Notes: a model not told the origin generated them from the sequence alone. 64,000 nt of DNA from a virus (IMGVR_UViG_3300007640_000029:1-64000); one strand, 5' to 3'; numbered from the stretch's first letter, positions 42,178-53,570 are shown. A program made the numbers and translations.

Positions 42178-44388
42178 ATGGCAAAAACACCTTTTATAAG
42201 GCCTCTACAGGTACAGGGCGGAACGTTTTACGCCTTCTCTTCTGCTGCAGAGGATTTATCCTTTACGTTTAACAACTCGGTAAACAAATTTAAGTTCTCC
42301 AAATTTGCTTTGCTAAATATACCTCAGATAAATTCTGGAGATCCCCTTGGTAATTCGATTAAGCTGAACGCTCCCGATGGCGCTTTCATAGATAAGGCTA
42401 CAAGTGCGGGAAAAATCATAACTGGTAACGCAAATACTGACTTTTCGCAAAGTTTCCAGAGCTACTGTCTAAATCTCGAGACTACTATACTTAGTTCAGA
42501 TGTGTACAATTCGGACCTAAAGCAAAATGTTTCAGAGAGAATATTTTTCAAATGGCTTAAGGAGCTTGGTGCTATAAGATTCCAGCCAGCTTCAAGCGAC
42601 CAAGTAGTTTCAGCCCTTGATCAAAATACCGTTACCATAGTCGATTCTCTTCCAGTAACGCAGAAAAGGTATGTCGAGGGAGATCCCTCCGGTGGAACTG
42701 GATCTTATGGATTGACTGGGTCTACTTACAATAGGGTAGTTCAATATATCGGAAATTTGGATATAGTTAACTCCGTAAAGAATAACAATAATACGTATTC
42801 AGAAGTTTACGTCCACGTTCCCACTAAGGATGGTAATACTCCAACTGTATTATTTAAGAACGTAGTCGATGCTAACTATTATCCTGACTACCAATGGACC
42901 AACAGCCCAACAGATCCACTGGACACTGAATATTTGACTGGAAGGGCTTACGATGAACTAAATCCAAGTGGACTTACCAATCTGGCAATCTTTGATGATG
43001 ATGTTCTAGGAGTACCTAGCGTTACTTACGAGGACACGACAGATGGAGCTACTGGAGACGGAAACTGGTATAGCCCCAGGGATACCGCTAACACCTATTT
43101 TAGTGATTCCTCTTTTACTGATCCGACATCCCAGATTTTATCTAAGTCTTATTCCGGAGCTACCGGGGGAGCAGGATTCCAGAAATATGTTAGAACAAGA
43201 TTGGATTCAGTCGGTATAGATTTTGATCCTGACTCTTACAAACAGATAGTCGATGATGCTTCGATAAGCACTCTAGAGGAATTCAATTCTACATCGATAT
43301 CTCAGGATTTTGATTTTAATTGTGTTCTGGTCTATTATGACGTTTATGATCCTGCTGTTCCGACTGATTCTGCGACCAATCTATATGGAGTTTTGTTCCT
43401 GGATGACGTGCAGTCAGAGGGATCTGATATTTACAGTATCCCGGTATTTAAGAAATTTAAGCCAAATGTAGTATCCAAGCTAAATGGTAACTCTTATGGA
43501 CTAAAGTTAAATATAAAATTTGATGTAGATATTGACCAAACCGGGGTGGAGCAAGCAATCAATGATTATTCTCCTTTCTCGCTGACCATGTTCATGGACG
43601 CTATGAATGTCCTTCAGGATGCATCTTCCACGTTGAATAATAATGCTTCTACATATACTCAGCTAGAAAATCGGGTGTCTAACTTAGAAAATCTTACTCT
43701 CTCCACAGACACTACTGCTAATCTTGATAGAAGAATAGCTTCGCTGGAAAACTCTTATGCTTCAAACCAAGCCTTGTTTAACAATACACAGGCTGTTATG
43801 TCTTTGATAAATCAAAACTATGAACTAATAAGAGCGGTGGTTAACAACGAGACCTCTGTCGAGATCTCATATAGCTTAGATGGAATAAAACAGGGTGCTG
43901 GAGTGATAGTGGATAGAAGTACTCCGAATCAGGTTACTATATCTAACGACAATCAGGATTTTAATATCGGCTCGAATCTAGGAACCGTGACACTTCAAAA
44001 CTCATCTCCTAACGACGTTAACCTTGTCAACTACACCAACTATATAAAGCACGTCAATAATGGCGTACCTATTACTCTCTCTTCTGATTTAGTGATCAGA
44101 ATAAGTGACCTTTCTCCCAGATGGAAGGAGGGACAGACTATGAGATTTAGCTTTGGCGACCAGGTTATACCAGGTGACTTCAATATAACTTTCCTTACGG
44201 ATGCTGCTGGCAGATATCCTCTATCTAATCCAAGCGGAGTTTCTTACTCTACTTTGATAGTTTCTCTGGTGGATTCTGATATTAGCTCCTATGATTACAT
44301 GCCAGTAATAGATATTGTGTGTGTTGATTCGGATAATCTGATATTCCAGGCTGATATAGTTGGAAAAAGCTTAACTAATAACGGGTAA
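42178..44388 (+). CDS. Tail structural protein with coiled-coil segment
   Basis: 736 aa. Its beta-rich first 470 residues are broken by loops such as DPSGGTGSYGLTGS. A helical coiled coil lies at about 475-550 (LENRVSNLENLTL, then LDRRIASLENSYASN), which would trimerise or dimerise the protein. A C-terminal beta domain follows. It starts 20 bases after the previous fibre gene and is followed by another tail gene after 16. The layout of head domain, coiled coil and tip suggests a fibre or whisker component; the family was not recognised. Confidence 0.55.
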   Translation: MAKTPFIRPLQVQGGTFYAFSSAAEDLSFTFNNSVNKFKFSKFALLNIPQINSGDPLGNSIKLNAPDGAFIDKATSAGKIITGNANTDFSQSFQSYCLNLETTILSSDVYNSDLKQNVSERIFFKWLKELGAIRFQPASSDQVVSALDQNTVTIVDSLPVTQKRYVEGDPSGGTGSYGLTGSTYNRVVQYIGNLDIVNSVKNNNNTYSEVYVHVPTKDGNTPTVLFKNVVDANYYPDYQWTNSPTDPLDTEYLTGRAYDELNPSGLTNLAIFDDDVLGVPSVTYEDTTDGATGDGNWYSPRDTANTYFSDSSFTDPTSQILSKSYSGATGGAGFQKYVRTRLDSVGIDFDPDSYKQIVDDASISTLEEFNSTSISQDFDFNCVLVYYDVYDPAVPTDSATNLYGVLFLDDVQSEGSDIYSIPVFKKFKPNVVSKLNGNSYGLKLNIKFDVDIDQTGVEQAINDYSPFSLTMFMDAMNVLQDASSTLNNNASTYTQLENRVSNLENLTLSTDTTANLDRRIASLENSYASNQALFNNTQAVMSLINQNYELIRAVVNNETSVEISYSLDGIKQGAGVIVDRSTPNQVTISNDNQDFNIGSNLGTVTLQNSSPNDVNLVNYTNYIKHVNNGVPITLSSDLVIRISDLSPRWKEGQTMRFSFGDQVIPGDFNITFLTDAAGRYPLSNPSGVSYSTLIVSLVDSDISSYDYMPVIDIVCVDSDNLIFQADIVGKSLTNNG

Positions 44389-44404
44389 AACTTTAAAGTA
44401 AAAA

Positions 44405-47400
44405 ATGGCATCTACACAAAATTCAATCAGCTCTTTAGTAGCTCAGTTTTTAAGACTTCAGAAGAATTCCATAGAAATAATAAATGGACTGAATGAGGTA
44501 GCTACCTCTACCAGTGATAGCGTTCAGATAGAAGTCCTGGACGAGGACGGATTACCTTCTTTTGCTAATTTGCCTGGTTACGGATATCTTAGATCCCAAA
44601 TACAAAGACTCGATTCTAATATACAATCGCTGGCAGGTTTAGGTGATAATTTTGCTACTGTCCGGAATCCAGATGGAACCTATTCTCAAGTTTACAAATC
44701 ACAGCCTGTAAAAGACCCGGCACCTTTGGTGAATCTACAGGTTCCTAGTACTTTCGATACTAGAGATAACTGGTTCTTTGAAAGTTTTTTAACCCCCCTT
44801 CTCTATGTGACTATAGATGTCACTGGACAAATGGAGGATGACGCCGATAGGGTAAGGGTAAAAAGAATAATAGCAAATACCGATACGGAGGAGAAAAAGA
44901 ATTATTTTGATCAGACCCTAAGTGGCAGAAACGATTTAAGTGAGGAAGAATTTATAGACGCTCTGGATGATGCGGGAATACTTTATTTTGTTGATGAAGA
45001 GAATATAGATCTTCCACTCAGGACAATCAGAAACAAGGGAAATTTCGGGGTAGTATCTTTCTACGATGATGTCGTAACCATTACCGATGCTAATGGAAAT
45101 TCAACTGAGGAAACCAGAAGGAATTACAAACTTACCTCTGTAAATTATACAGATACTACCACTAACGTAACCGACGGCAAAACACTAAAAGTTGGAGATA
45201 CCCTATTAACCGATGACGGAACAAGGTACAGTATAACCAGTGTAAATATAGAGGAGACATCGGTTCAGATGAAGAGAACATCTGGTTACCAAGCGGTACA
45301 GATCGGGAGTAATACTTTAACCTTGCTTTCAACCCAATTCAGTGAAAGGACTATACAGGTGAATGTCGGGTTTGATGAAAGACAGGGGATATTCTTTAAA
45401 AAAATAGACGATAACTATAATGTGGTTGGCTCTACATGGTCTAATGGCATAACTTTCTTCAGTAACGAGCTAAACATAAACACCGATGGCGGGGTTAGAA
45501 CGCTCGAGCAGTTTTATCTCAGCAATGTTGCTGATATAGGTCAGATATTCCTAGGAATGGCCAAGGAGAAAAAGATTGCCGCTATTAATGCTGAGCTTCC
45601 CAATGCTCCGGTTTTAGCTGCCAGTAACTTTAAGGTAGTACAAATAAACAAACAGTTAACCCAAGGAACTGATGTTCAGACCTTAAACGAGAAGGTTGCT
45701 TTGAAGTCTACCCTACAGAGCGAGCTTTCTCAGCTGGACAACTCGATATCCAGAGTAAGGTCTTCGATTAACAGTGCTTCCAGTTCGGCTGTTCTTGGGT
45801 CAACCAATTCGCTGGCGCCTGTTCAGGCTTCCAGATCTAGTAGCCCTTCTTCATCGAACCAGTCACAGCAGGCCAGCTTGATCTCTCTTACCGAGCAAAG
45901 AGTGCAGAAACAACAACTTTTGGCATCTGTTGTTTCTGATATAACCACTCTAAATGAAAGTACACCCCAAATATCTGTAGTTCCTAAGTACAGGGTTAGG
46001 GGTTTCTGGGCAATGCCGCCAGCAAAAGAAAGCCCATTAACCGGCCCTCAGAATGTTATTCAATTTCTAATACAATACAGGTACCTGAGCGATTCCGGTG
46101 CTTCCCCTGCGGTCGATCAGATAAATTATGTGGATGAGAACGGACAAGAAAAAACTGGGGCCTTTTCCAATTGGAATGAGATAAAAAGCGAGATTAGACA
46201 AAAGGTATATGACATAAATACAGGAACTTATGTGTGGGCCGAAGAGCAGCCAGATAATGCTGATGCTATAAATATAAACCAACTCGATATCCCGATAACC
46301 AAGGGAGAAAGGGTTGAAATAAGGATAAGGTCCATCTCTGAGGCAGGATGGCCAGATAATCCTGCGATGTCCGATTTTAGTGAATCTGTGGTTGTAACAT
46401 TCCCGGAGGATGCCAGCACACAAAGCACTGCAGCTAATGTTAATAATAACCTAAAGGATGCCGCAGTTCTTGAAATCCAGCAGGATCTTTCATCCAAGGG
46501 TATTGACGGGCTTCTTTCACAGCAGTTTAGCACGGGTGACAAGGTTTATTATCTAGGCTCGGATTCCATTGCTAGTGGATTTTATGATAGCAACGGTAGT
46601 CCGGTGGATCTCCTTAGAAAAATAACCGAGCTACAGGATCAAATTAACTCATTGAGTGCTAGGCTTACTAGCGCAGCAGGAACGTTGGAAGTCTCTATTG
46701 TGGATTCTTCAGGAAACTCACAGGAAGTAAGCAACGGAGCAACAGTAAAGATAAGCGGAGGATTTTATAACCAGATTTATGATAATCCAACTACGGCTGA
46801 TGCTGGTAAAATAGCTTCTTCTATATACGAGATAAGGATAACTAATTCTTCCTCTGGTGTACTCGAGCTTTCCTCTATTTTGCCTGGGGGATTAGATATT
46901 TTAGCAGGTAACGACAGTACGTATCCTTTACCCTCTGGATATGCCACTAATTTAAGATATGGTGAGGTCCCAATTTCGATAACCTCCCTCAATCCGTCCA
47001 ACATAGTTGTACCTGGATCTTCGTCTGCTACAACGACTTCCTTCCAGCTGTTCAGGCAAGCTCCTCCATATGCTTCGGGTAATTCGAGTAGCCAATACCT
47101 ATACCCAAGATGGAGGAGTGTAGGACTGGATAATGATCTTTACGTACAGCCTGCTGCTTATGTACCCTCCTATGATTACACTGGGGATTCTAACAATCTA
47201 CCAAGAAACGGTAGTCAACTGTTACCCTTTGATCCTACGGATGCTACAGTTCCTACTGCTTCTGGTACAGATTCCAATGTTTGGGACGGCACATACTCAG
47301 GAGCTACTGGATCTAAGACACCCGACGGAAACGGGACGCTTTCTGAGTTCTGCATCCACATAAACCACCCAATTTTAAACACTGGTGCTGGTGTTGGATT

Positions 47401-47971
47401 CACTGATTTGATGAAACCAAACTTCAGCAATAACGTTGTGGTTTACCCATACTTCAGGCAATCTGATTATTTCTATGTAGATACAACATTGACTGATAAC
47501 TATAAACAATTGGGCTATCAGCAGGTTACGGAAGAATTTGCTACCGGAGCTACAAGTACTGCTGGGGATCGTAATGATGGAATGTACCCCCAAAAATTAG
47601 GTTTCACCGAGGATGACGCTTATCTTATAGGAAGGTACACTTGCGGAGCTTACCTTTTCGTTGGTCCTCCTACTGCTTCTCTTATACAGGTGGAGGGATC
47701 TACCCAATTGGCTACTAAGAATATTCAGGGTAGCTCAAATGGTATAAGTGTCCCTCTCATATTCCAATTTAGAGCTACTGATGCTCTCGGTAATATAGGA
47801 GGATTTAGATCAGATGGTAACCCGACTAATATTACATACACCAAAAAAGTAGGGATAGATATACAGGTTAAAAACCAAAGTCCATTCTCATTTGATGTTG
47901 AGGTTACTGGAAAATATAAAAATGATACCCTGTCTTCTCCTAACTTTACCTCGTCAAGGATCGTTGGATAA
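44405..47971 (+). CDS. Large tail protein with fibronectin-like and coiled-coil parts
   Basis: 1188 aa. Residues about 395-520 are helical coiled coil with a Ser/Gln-rich linker (SSSNQSQQASLISLTEQRVQ). Residues about 525-675 look like fibronectin type III modules (YRVRGFWAMPP, then VIQFLIQYRYLSDSG and ERVEIRIRSISEAGWP). Another short coiled coil follows at 735-760 (LLRKITELQDQINSLSARL). The C-terminal 350 residues are beta-rich with Tyr/Pro and may form the exposed tip. An A-rich leader (taaaaaATG) replaces a Shine-Dalgarno site. A baseplate-attached fibre is the best guess. Confidence 0.55.
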   Translation: MASTQNSISSLVAQFLRLQKNSIEIINGLNEVATSTSDSVQIEVLDEDGLPSFANLPGYGYLRSQIQRLDSNIQSLAGLGDNFATVRNPDGTYSQVYKSQPVKDPAPLVNLQVPSTFDTRDNWFFESFLTPLLYVTIDVTGQMEDDADRVRVKRIIANTDTEEKKNYFDQTLSGRNDLSEEEFIDALDDAGILYFVDEENIDLPLRTIRNKGNFGVVSFYDDVVTITDANGNSTEETRRNYKLTSVNYTDTTTNVTDGKTLKVGDTLLTDDGTRYSITSVNIEETSVQMKRTSGYQAVQIGSNTLTLLSTQFSERTIQVNVGFDERQGIFFKKIDDNYNVVGSTWSNGITFFSNELNINTDGGVRTLEQFYLSNVADIGQIFLGMAKEKKIAAINAELPNAPVLAASNFKVVQINKQLTQGTDVQTLNEKVALKSTLQSELSQLDNSISRVRSSINSASSSAVLGSTNSLAPVQASRSSSPSSSNQSQQASLISLTEQRVQKQQLLASVVSDITTLNESTPQISVVPKYRVRGFWAMPPAKESPLTGPQNVIQFLIQYRYLSDSGASPAVDQINYVDENGQEKTGAFSNWNEIKSEIRQKVYDINTGTYVWAEEQPDNADAININQLDIPITKGERVEIRIRSISEAGWPDNPAMSDFSESVVVTFPEDASTQSTAANVNNNLKDAAVLEIQQDLSSKGIDGLLSQQFSTGDKVYYLGSDSIASGFYDSNGSPVDLLRKITELQDQINSLSARLTSAAGTLEVSIVDSSGNSQEVSNGATVKISGGFYNQIYDNPTTADAGKIASSIYEIRITNSSSGVLELSSILPGGLDILAGNDSTYPLPSGYATNLRYGEVPISITSLNPSNIVVPGSSSATTTSFQLFRQAPPYASGNSSSQYLYPRWRSVGLDNDLYVQPAAYVPSYDYTGDSNNLPRNGSQLLPFDPTDATVPTASGTDSNVWDGTYSGATGSKTPDGNGTLSEFCIHINHPILNTGAGVGFTDLMKPNFSNNVVVYPYFRQSDYFYVDTTLTDNYKQLGYQQVTEEFATGATSTAGDRNDGMYPQKLGFTEDDAYLIGRYTCGAYLFVGPPTASLIQVEGSTQLATKNIQGSSNGISVPLIFQFRATDALGNIGGFRSDGNPTNITYTKKVGIDIQVKNQSPFSFDVEVTGKYKNDTLSSPNFTSSRIVG

Positions 47972-47991
47972 GATAGGATAAAGAGAAAAAT

Positions 47992-50900
47992 ATGGCTTCA
48001 CCAAAACTCTTTGACTATAATTCATCCTTTGGGGTTCTGAGAACTAATCCACTACTGACAGGGAATCTTAAGATAACCCTGGATTCCTCTGGGGGATTAT
48101 GGTTGAACTCTTTTAATGCTAATCCCACACTTAGCTCCCAGAGGTTTAAGAAATATCAGGTGACTGGTAATCTCACATATGCCAAGGACATATACAATTT
48201 TTTTGAGGAGGGCACGGTTCCTAATGATATAATATTCGAAGTTGGAAAATTCACTGATGGTGAAAATAAAGCAGTTGATGACTTCGAGCTGCAATATGAT
48301 TTCTTCTATGGAGCTGGTGCTTCTACGTTGATAGACAGGAACTATACGGAGAATTTCAGATACTTTCAGCCTCTATGGCTAAGACAGGAGTTACCTGAGT
48401 TCTTTGTGGTTTTTAAAGTTCCCGAACCACTCTCATATCCATATAGTACCAACCAGACGGTTATAAAAAATAATACGGAGTATAAGGTTGTACAGGACCC
48501 GGACTCATCTGAGGATTTTACAATCTCATATGGCTTGGATAATTTTGCTACCCCGATCATTTATAGTAGCGGGGATTTATTCAACGGCGTCGAGAATTAT
48601 AGCAGTTATCAGGTCTTATCTGGAAGTGGTAAAGTTGTTGAGATGTCGGAGCTTAAATACCAACCAGAGGTTGACAATGTTGAGCAGTTCTTCAACTCTA
48701 AAATTCTACCTAATGCCTCCGTGGTAGCTACATTTGATCTTAGAGAGGACACTCTCGTAGGTAGCTATATAAGGGATATTGTTAATAACCCCAGGTTTGA
48801 ATACAATCCTATAGATTTCTCATTGGAGTCTAATACTTACACATATTACAACGGTGTATCCATTAAAGATGGCGTATATAGCAAGGCTGGAGAGTTTTAC
48901 TATGATTATTTAGCCTCCCCTGATTCCTCTGTGCAGTCTGATTTTGAGGATTATGTAACTTCCGGTTTCTCTAGAAATGGAATCATAACTCCCTCTCTGT
49001 TGAATTTGGAATTCCTGTTCAATGACGATGATTCTGATCTGTATACCATAAATAGGTATTTTGGATTTTATGTTTCTAGAAACGATCTCGGGGAATTTAA
49101 ATTAAACGGTGATTATTTCTATAAATTTAGAAACTCCGGAAATAACCTAAATTTACCTAAGCCATCTAGGAATAATATTGGCTATTACTACAACAATAAG
49201 CCCCAATTCCAGAGTAGCACCGGTGGGGTTAGACTATATTATCAAGGGGCAAGCGGATGGATTCCTGGATCTTATGACACCAACGTAAACGATCCGCAGA
49301 AGCTATACTACATTACCGATAAGAACGATAATTTTTATTCGCTCAAAAGGGTAGAAAATTACATTAGCACTAGCAAAACTTGGAGTAATAATACCCCAGA
49401 GTATGCTAAATATGGTCCTTACTATAATGATTCTTTTGGGGTAACCGGGAATACTGGGGCAAATACTGGTAGTCTCGTTTTATTCAACAAGTCAGTTAAT
49501 CTTGCTAATTTTACTGGAGCTGATGATCTTATAGGCAATTACGCTGGGATACTGCCCAATAGTAAGGGTAAGGCAAATTCTTACGTTGAGTTTCTCAAAA
49601 AATCTGATTTCCCCTCAGAGATAGTATTTAAGATCTTCTGGCCTAATGGAACTTATTCCGAGGCAGCAGGGAAATATGACCTAGTTCGCAGCGGTGATTT
49701 TTCAGGTAGCGTTTTAGGCTGGAGTAAGGGTAAATCCTACAATTCCGGTAATTACCATTATTTCAACTGGAAAGATGGGAAGAAATCGGACTTTGCTGAG
49801 TCTTTCTCCCAGTGTATAAACTCAATTGACGATTCCCTATGGGACTGTGCTACCTCGGATAATTCGGTTGTTATTGTCTCCAAATCCTCGGGGTATTCCT
49901 TAAACAAGAACTTCTCGATAGTCGCATATGACGACTATGATACTTTTAATAATTCTTATGTAGGCGTTTGGAACGGAACCTCCGCTTTTTCTTTCGGCGA
50001 TGTGGTTTTCTATCTTGGCAAATATTACGAGGTTACTAGTACGGTTGGTATTCCTTCCGCCTTGCCATCATCTCCTAATGAACCTCCGGGCTCGGATCCA
50101 GCTGATTGGTCCGAGTACTCAACTTTCAGCAGTGTGGGATATGTTAAAATAGGGGGAGTGGATGCATCTGAGACTAACGGGGTAGTTTATTTCTCTGGGG
50201 GAACCGATTACCCATTGTGTAGGGTAGCATTTTCCATAGATGATGTGGATAAGGTTAAAAAAGACTATTGGATCGAGGTAGACGAGACCACCGGGGTTAC
50301 TGGAGGGATAGGTATGATAGAGTCCATTTCTAGATATGTTGACGACCCCATTACAAGGTCCGGAACCGTAACTGGATTTGGTGGATTTCAAGATTTACTT
50401 GTTGCTAATCTAAAAGATCAGAAAATAAAGATCGATCTGGGTAGTGATTCAAGATTTAGAGTTTTTGATGTCGCGAAATCACATGTGGGAGTATTTACCT
50501 TTTTTGATCTTAAGAATTTTGATTTTGATCTATGGAGCTCGTCTTATGGAGAAACACCAACCCCAGAATATCATAGATATTTCCAGCTCATTCCCGACCG
50601 TTCTGGACAGATAAAAGAGAATGTCAAATATCTGGTTAGACGAGGTTCTATTAGAGTTGACATAGGTTTGCCTTCTGAGAGGGTTCTCGGGCCGGGAGCT
50701 GCCTTTGTGGGATCATCTGTTAGTATTTTCTATGACGAGGGTGTTGCTGTTAATGGAACTCCGTCAATTGTAGTCCCTGCTATTTTCACACAGATATACT
50801 GGGAAAATCCTAGTGTTATCTATGATGTTAATTCAATTAAAGCTGAGGAAAACCTAGATTCATTTGATGGATTTTATGGAATACAATCCATCGATTCTGA

Positions 50901-53526
50901 AGAGCAGGTTCCACCAGTGGAGGACAAGGGAGCCTTATTTAATTACGGGAAACTAGATAGTGAATATTCTTACCTTAGAGAAAATTATACACAACGTAGG
51001 GCTAATAGATCTAAGATAGTTCCCTATATTAATAAATGGGGGTATTTTGGTGGGACCGACGCTAGAGGTAATTCCTACAGGCTGAACGCTTCCCCTGCAT
51101 TTAGCCCCACTAATTTTTCTCCGAGTTTTGAGAGGGAGATTCCGGATCCGAAGTATCTTACACATGAATGGATGCTCTTGGAGGGAATTCCTCCTGGTTA
51201 TCCGGTGGATAAGATAAATAATCAGAGGAACTATTTGCCCGGGGAAATTGATCTCGATAAAGCAAAAAGCGCTGATCCTGGGGATTCTCTTTACTTCTCT
51301 TCGTTCTTTACTGTAGATACTCTTGATTACCCTTACCCTTACAATTCTGGGTCTAATTTCACAAAGGAGCTTTTTACACCTTTCAGATATAACTCATCCA
51401 CTGGTTATTACGAAACTCTATTTAGGGGCGTTAAAATGTCACTGAGGAGGAAGAGTAATATCGATGATCCATCTACGGACGCCGAGAAATTTATAGCTAA
51501 CTATAGAGGATTTGAGGACTATAAATTTTCTGCCATTTTAAGGGTGGTCGATGAAACTCCGGACACTATACAAGCACCGGTATCCTACGAGTTTATAGAG
51601 AATACTCAACAGAAGTCAATTCTTTTTGTTTGTAGCATAGTAATAAATGATTACCGGGCATTGCCACTTGGTGATGTCGGGCCTACTGGTGCATTTGTTG
51701 ACTATACATTGTTATACAGCCTTGTAGACAAGAAGAAAGATTTGCAGGTTGGAACAACTGGATCTACAGGCGCTACTCCGACACCTCGGAGGTTGTATGA
51801 TATGAGTGATATAAAACTAAGCTCTGCACTGGATTTGTCCGTTGTTTCTCCAAGTTCTGTAACCCCGAACACTAATCCTGGATTTATCTATATTATACCT
51901 AATCAGGATTATGACACAGATTTAAGAGAAGAGATAAATCTGGTTTATCCGGTAGGAGGGACTGGATCTGTGGGTCTAACCGGTAACGGTAGTTTCGATG
52001 TTCCTGCTATATCGAGTAAATATCCCTGGCCTGTAGGGAGGTCTAAGAATCTGGTTTCCTTTGGCCCGGTTGGTACAAATTATACCTTCGATATACCTTT
52101 TGCTTTTTCCTCTCCGGTTACTGTTCCGATTGGACCACAAAGCACATATAGGGGAAATCCTGTTTTTCAATTGGGAGGGGGTTTCAAAAACATGGAATAT
52201 ATCATGAAAAGAATTTCTCTTTCTCAGATATCCGAGAGAGTGAATTCAGAGAGCCCATATATTTCATATACGACCTACTACTGGGATGAGAGATCTGGGA
52301 CTACCAAGACTAGGAGTAGTGATTTTCTTTTGAAGTTTGAGAAGCCAACTGCGATTTCTAGAGGTACCGGTCTTGTACCAGTAAAATCTTATTCTGGTCC
52401 CCAAACTCTAGGTCAAAATCAACCTACTGGGTATACAATAAACAATGGTGGAGCATCATATGGTGCTGATATACTTAGGTATGCTGGATCTTATGAGCCC
52501 TTATTCGAGAAAATTATTAGGTATAAAAACGATAAAAATGACACTGTCTCTGGATATACCTCTGTTGATCTATCTTACCGGAATTGCACATTTGCACCCG
52601 AAAAAAATGACTTTGGAAAACTCAAAAACCTTAATTATAGCAAGGTAGATAGGGGAAGCAATATATTGAGCCAGTCTGATAGTTTCCCGAGTGGTCCTGT
52701 TTATCCTCTAATAGGTCAAACCCCGATAGCGAGAAAGGATTTTTCGGTGTTTTTGTCCTCGTGGGATCCTGGATATTACAATTTATACTCTAGTTCGACA
52801 ACACAAACCCCGGTTGCGGGTACGAGGTCTATGAGGGAAAGTAAATCCTTTCTGGGTTCAAAGATGATGCAGACCCCTTATTTAGTAACTGCATACACAT
52901 TTATTTCTTTAGAAATATCTAGAACGACCGGGACAACGGATATACAGTTGATAAATGACAACGCTAAGGCTGCATTAACCGAGATACAAAATATAGGTCC
53001 TGCCAATTCCAATACGGGAATAGGACAGCTTGGAACAGCCTTTAGTAGCGTTGATCTTCAATCGGTCGATGAGGGAATATACCCGGACGTCGAGGTTTTC
53101 TGGCAGAAAGACGTGCTTAACAATAAGCTTGTAGGATCTATTAGGTTAGATAGAATACTTAGAAGATATCTTCTTAATTCTGGAATAGACAAGGTGTTTG
53201 TCGATAATATGATTTCCGAGTATGGAGTTGGTGATCCTAGTAGTATTGAGGATGACATTAAGGCCTATATAGATAATAATGTGTCTCCGATCTACCAGGG
53301 GATATCTTTCGATCTTTACGTTAAAAAGACAGGTACGGATCTATCTCCAACCGAAATATTACTCAGAGGTGATCTGATAAATCCGGATAGGGTTAGATAT
53401 AGATATTACAGAAATGAGAATTATAAATTAACCAGGAGGAATTCCCTCTCGTATACTTTCGAGCTCCCGTTGGAAGCAGGGAGCAATTATTCAACAACGT
53501 TTACCTTCCAGATTGAAAAAATTTAA
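47992..53526 (+). CDS. Giant 1844-aa tail/fibre protein
   Basis: 1844 aa, the largest product in the window (5.5 kb). It begins MASPKLFDYNSSFGVLRTNP and is almost wholly beta-structured, rich in Tyr, Ser, Asn, Asp and Gly and very poor in Cys. Short TG-rich loops recur (VTGNTGANTGS, TTGSTGATP). No protease, glycanase or known binding motif could be identified by eye. The last 300 residues include an alpha/beta part (DDIKAYIDNNVSPIYQGISF) that may dock to the baseplate. Large single-chain proteins of this kind often form the long adsorption fibres or a baseplate ring. Confidence 0.55.
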   Translation: MASPKLFDYNSSFGVLRTNPLLTGNLKITLDSSGGLWLNSFNANPTLSSQRFKKYQVTGNLTYAKDIYNFFEEGTVPNDIIFEVGKFTDGENKAVDDFELQYDFFYGAGASTLIDRNYTENFRYFQPLWLRQELPEFFVVFKVPEPLSYPYSTNQTVIKNNTEYKVVQDPDSSEDFTISYGLDNFATPIIYSSGDLFNGVENYSSYQVLSGSGKVVEMSELKYQPEVDNVEQFFNSKILPNASVVATFDLREDTLVGSYIRDIVNNPRFEYNPIDFSLESNTYTYYNGVSIKDGVYSKAGEFYYDYLASPDSSVQSDFEDYVTSGFSRNGIITPSLLNLEFLFNDDDSDLYTINRYFGFYVSRNDLGEFKLNGDYFYKFRNSGNNLNLPKPSRNNIGYYYNNKPQFQSSTGGVRLYYQGASGWIPGSYDTNVNDPQKLYYITDKNDNFYSLKRVENYISTSKTWSNNTPEYAKYGPYYNDSFGVTGNTGANTGSLVLFNKSVNLANFTGADDLIGNYAGILPNSKGKANSYVEFLKKSDFPSEIVFKIFWPNGTYSEAAGKYDLVRSGDFSGSVLGWSKGKSYNSGNYHYFNWKDGKKSDFAESFSQCINSIDDSLWDCATSDNSVVIVSKSSGYSLNKNFSIVAYDDYDTFNNSYVGVWNGTSAFSFGDVVFYLGKYYEVTSTVGIPSALPSSPNEPPGSDPADWSEYSTFSSVGYVKIGGVDASETNGVVYFSGGTDYPLCRVAFSIDDVDKVKKDYWIEVDETTGVTGGIGMIESISRYVDDPITRSGTVTGFGGFQDLLVANLKDQKIKIDLGSDSRFRVFDVAKSHVGVFTFFDLKNFDFDLWSSSYGETPTPEYHRYFQLIPDRSGQIKENVKYLVRRGSIRVDIGLPSERVLGPGAAFVGSSVSIFYDEGVAVNGTPSIVVPAIFTQIYWENPSVIYDVNSIKAEENLDSFDGFYGIQSIDSEEQVPPVEDKGALFNYGKLDSEYSYLRENYTQRRANRSKIVPYINKWGYFGGTDARGNSYRLNASPAFSPTNFSPSFEREIPDPKYLTHEWMLLEGIPPGYPVDKINNQRNYLPGEIDLDKAKSADPGDSLYFSSFFTVDTLDYPYPYNSGSNFTKELFTPFRYNSSTGYYETLFRGVKMSLRRKSNIDDPSTDAEKFIANYRGFEDYKFSAILRVVDETPDTIQAPVSYEFIENTQQKSILFVCSIVINDYRALPLGDVGPTGAFVDYTLLYSLVDKKKDLQVGTTGSTGATPTPRRLYDMSDIKLSSALDLSVVSPSSVTPNTNPGFIYIIPNQDYDTDLREEINLVYPVGGTGSVGLTGNGSFDVPAISSKYPWPVGRSKNLVSFGPVGTNYTFDIPFAFSSPVTVPIGPQSTYRGNPVFQLGGGFKNMEYIMKRISLSQISERVNSESPYISYTTYYWDERSGTTKTRSSDFLLKFEKPTAISRGTGLVPVKSYSGPQTLGQNQPTGYTINNGGASYGADILRYAGSYEPLFEKIIRYKNDKNDTVSGYTSVDLSYRNCTFAPEKNDFGKLKNLNYSKVDRGSNILSQSDSFPSGPVYPLIGQTPIARKDFSVFLSSWDPGYYNLYSSSTTQTPVAGTRSMRESKSFLGSKMMQTPYLVTAYTFISLEISRTTGTTDIQLINDNAKAALTEIQNIGPANSNTGIGQLGTAFSSVDLQSVDEGIYPDVEVFWQKDVLNNKLVGSIRLDRILRRYLLNSGIDKVFVDNMISEYGVGDPSSIEDDIKAYIDNNVSPIYQGISFDLYVKKTGTDLSPTEILLRGDLINPDRVRYRYYRNENYKLTRRNSLSYTFELPLEAGSNYSTTFTFQIEKI

Positions 53527-53542
53527 TGCTCAGAAAATCCAG

Positions 53543-53551
53543 AATATATAA
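53543..53551 (+). promoter_or_regulatory. Putative late promoter box AATATATAA
   Basis: AATATATAA, 19 bases before the collagen-like fibre gene at 53571 and just after the 1844-aa gene. Confidence 0.5.
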
Positions 53552-53570
53552 ACAAAGATAAGATTTTAGC

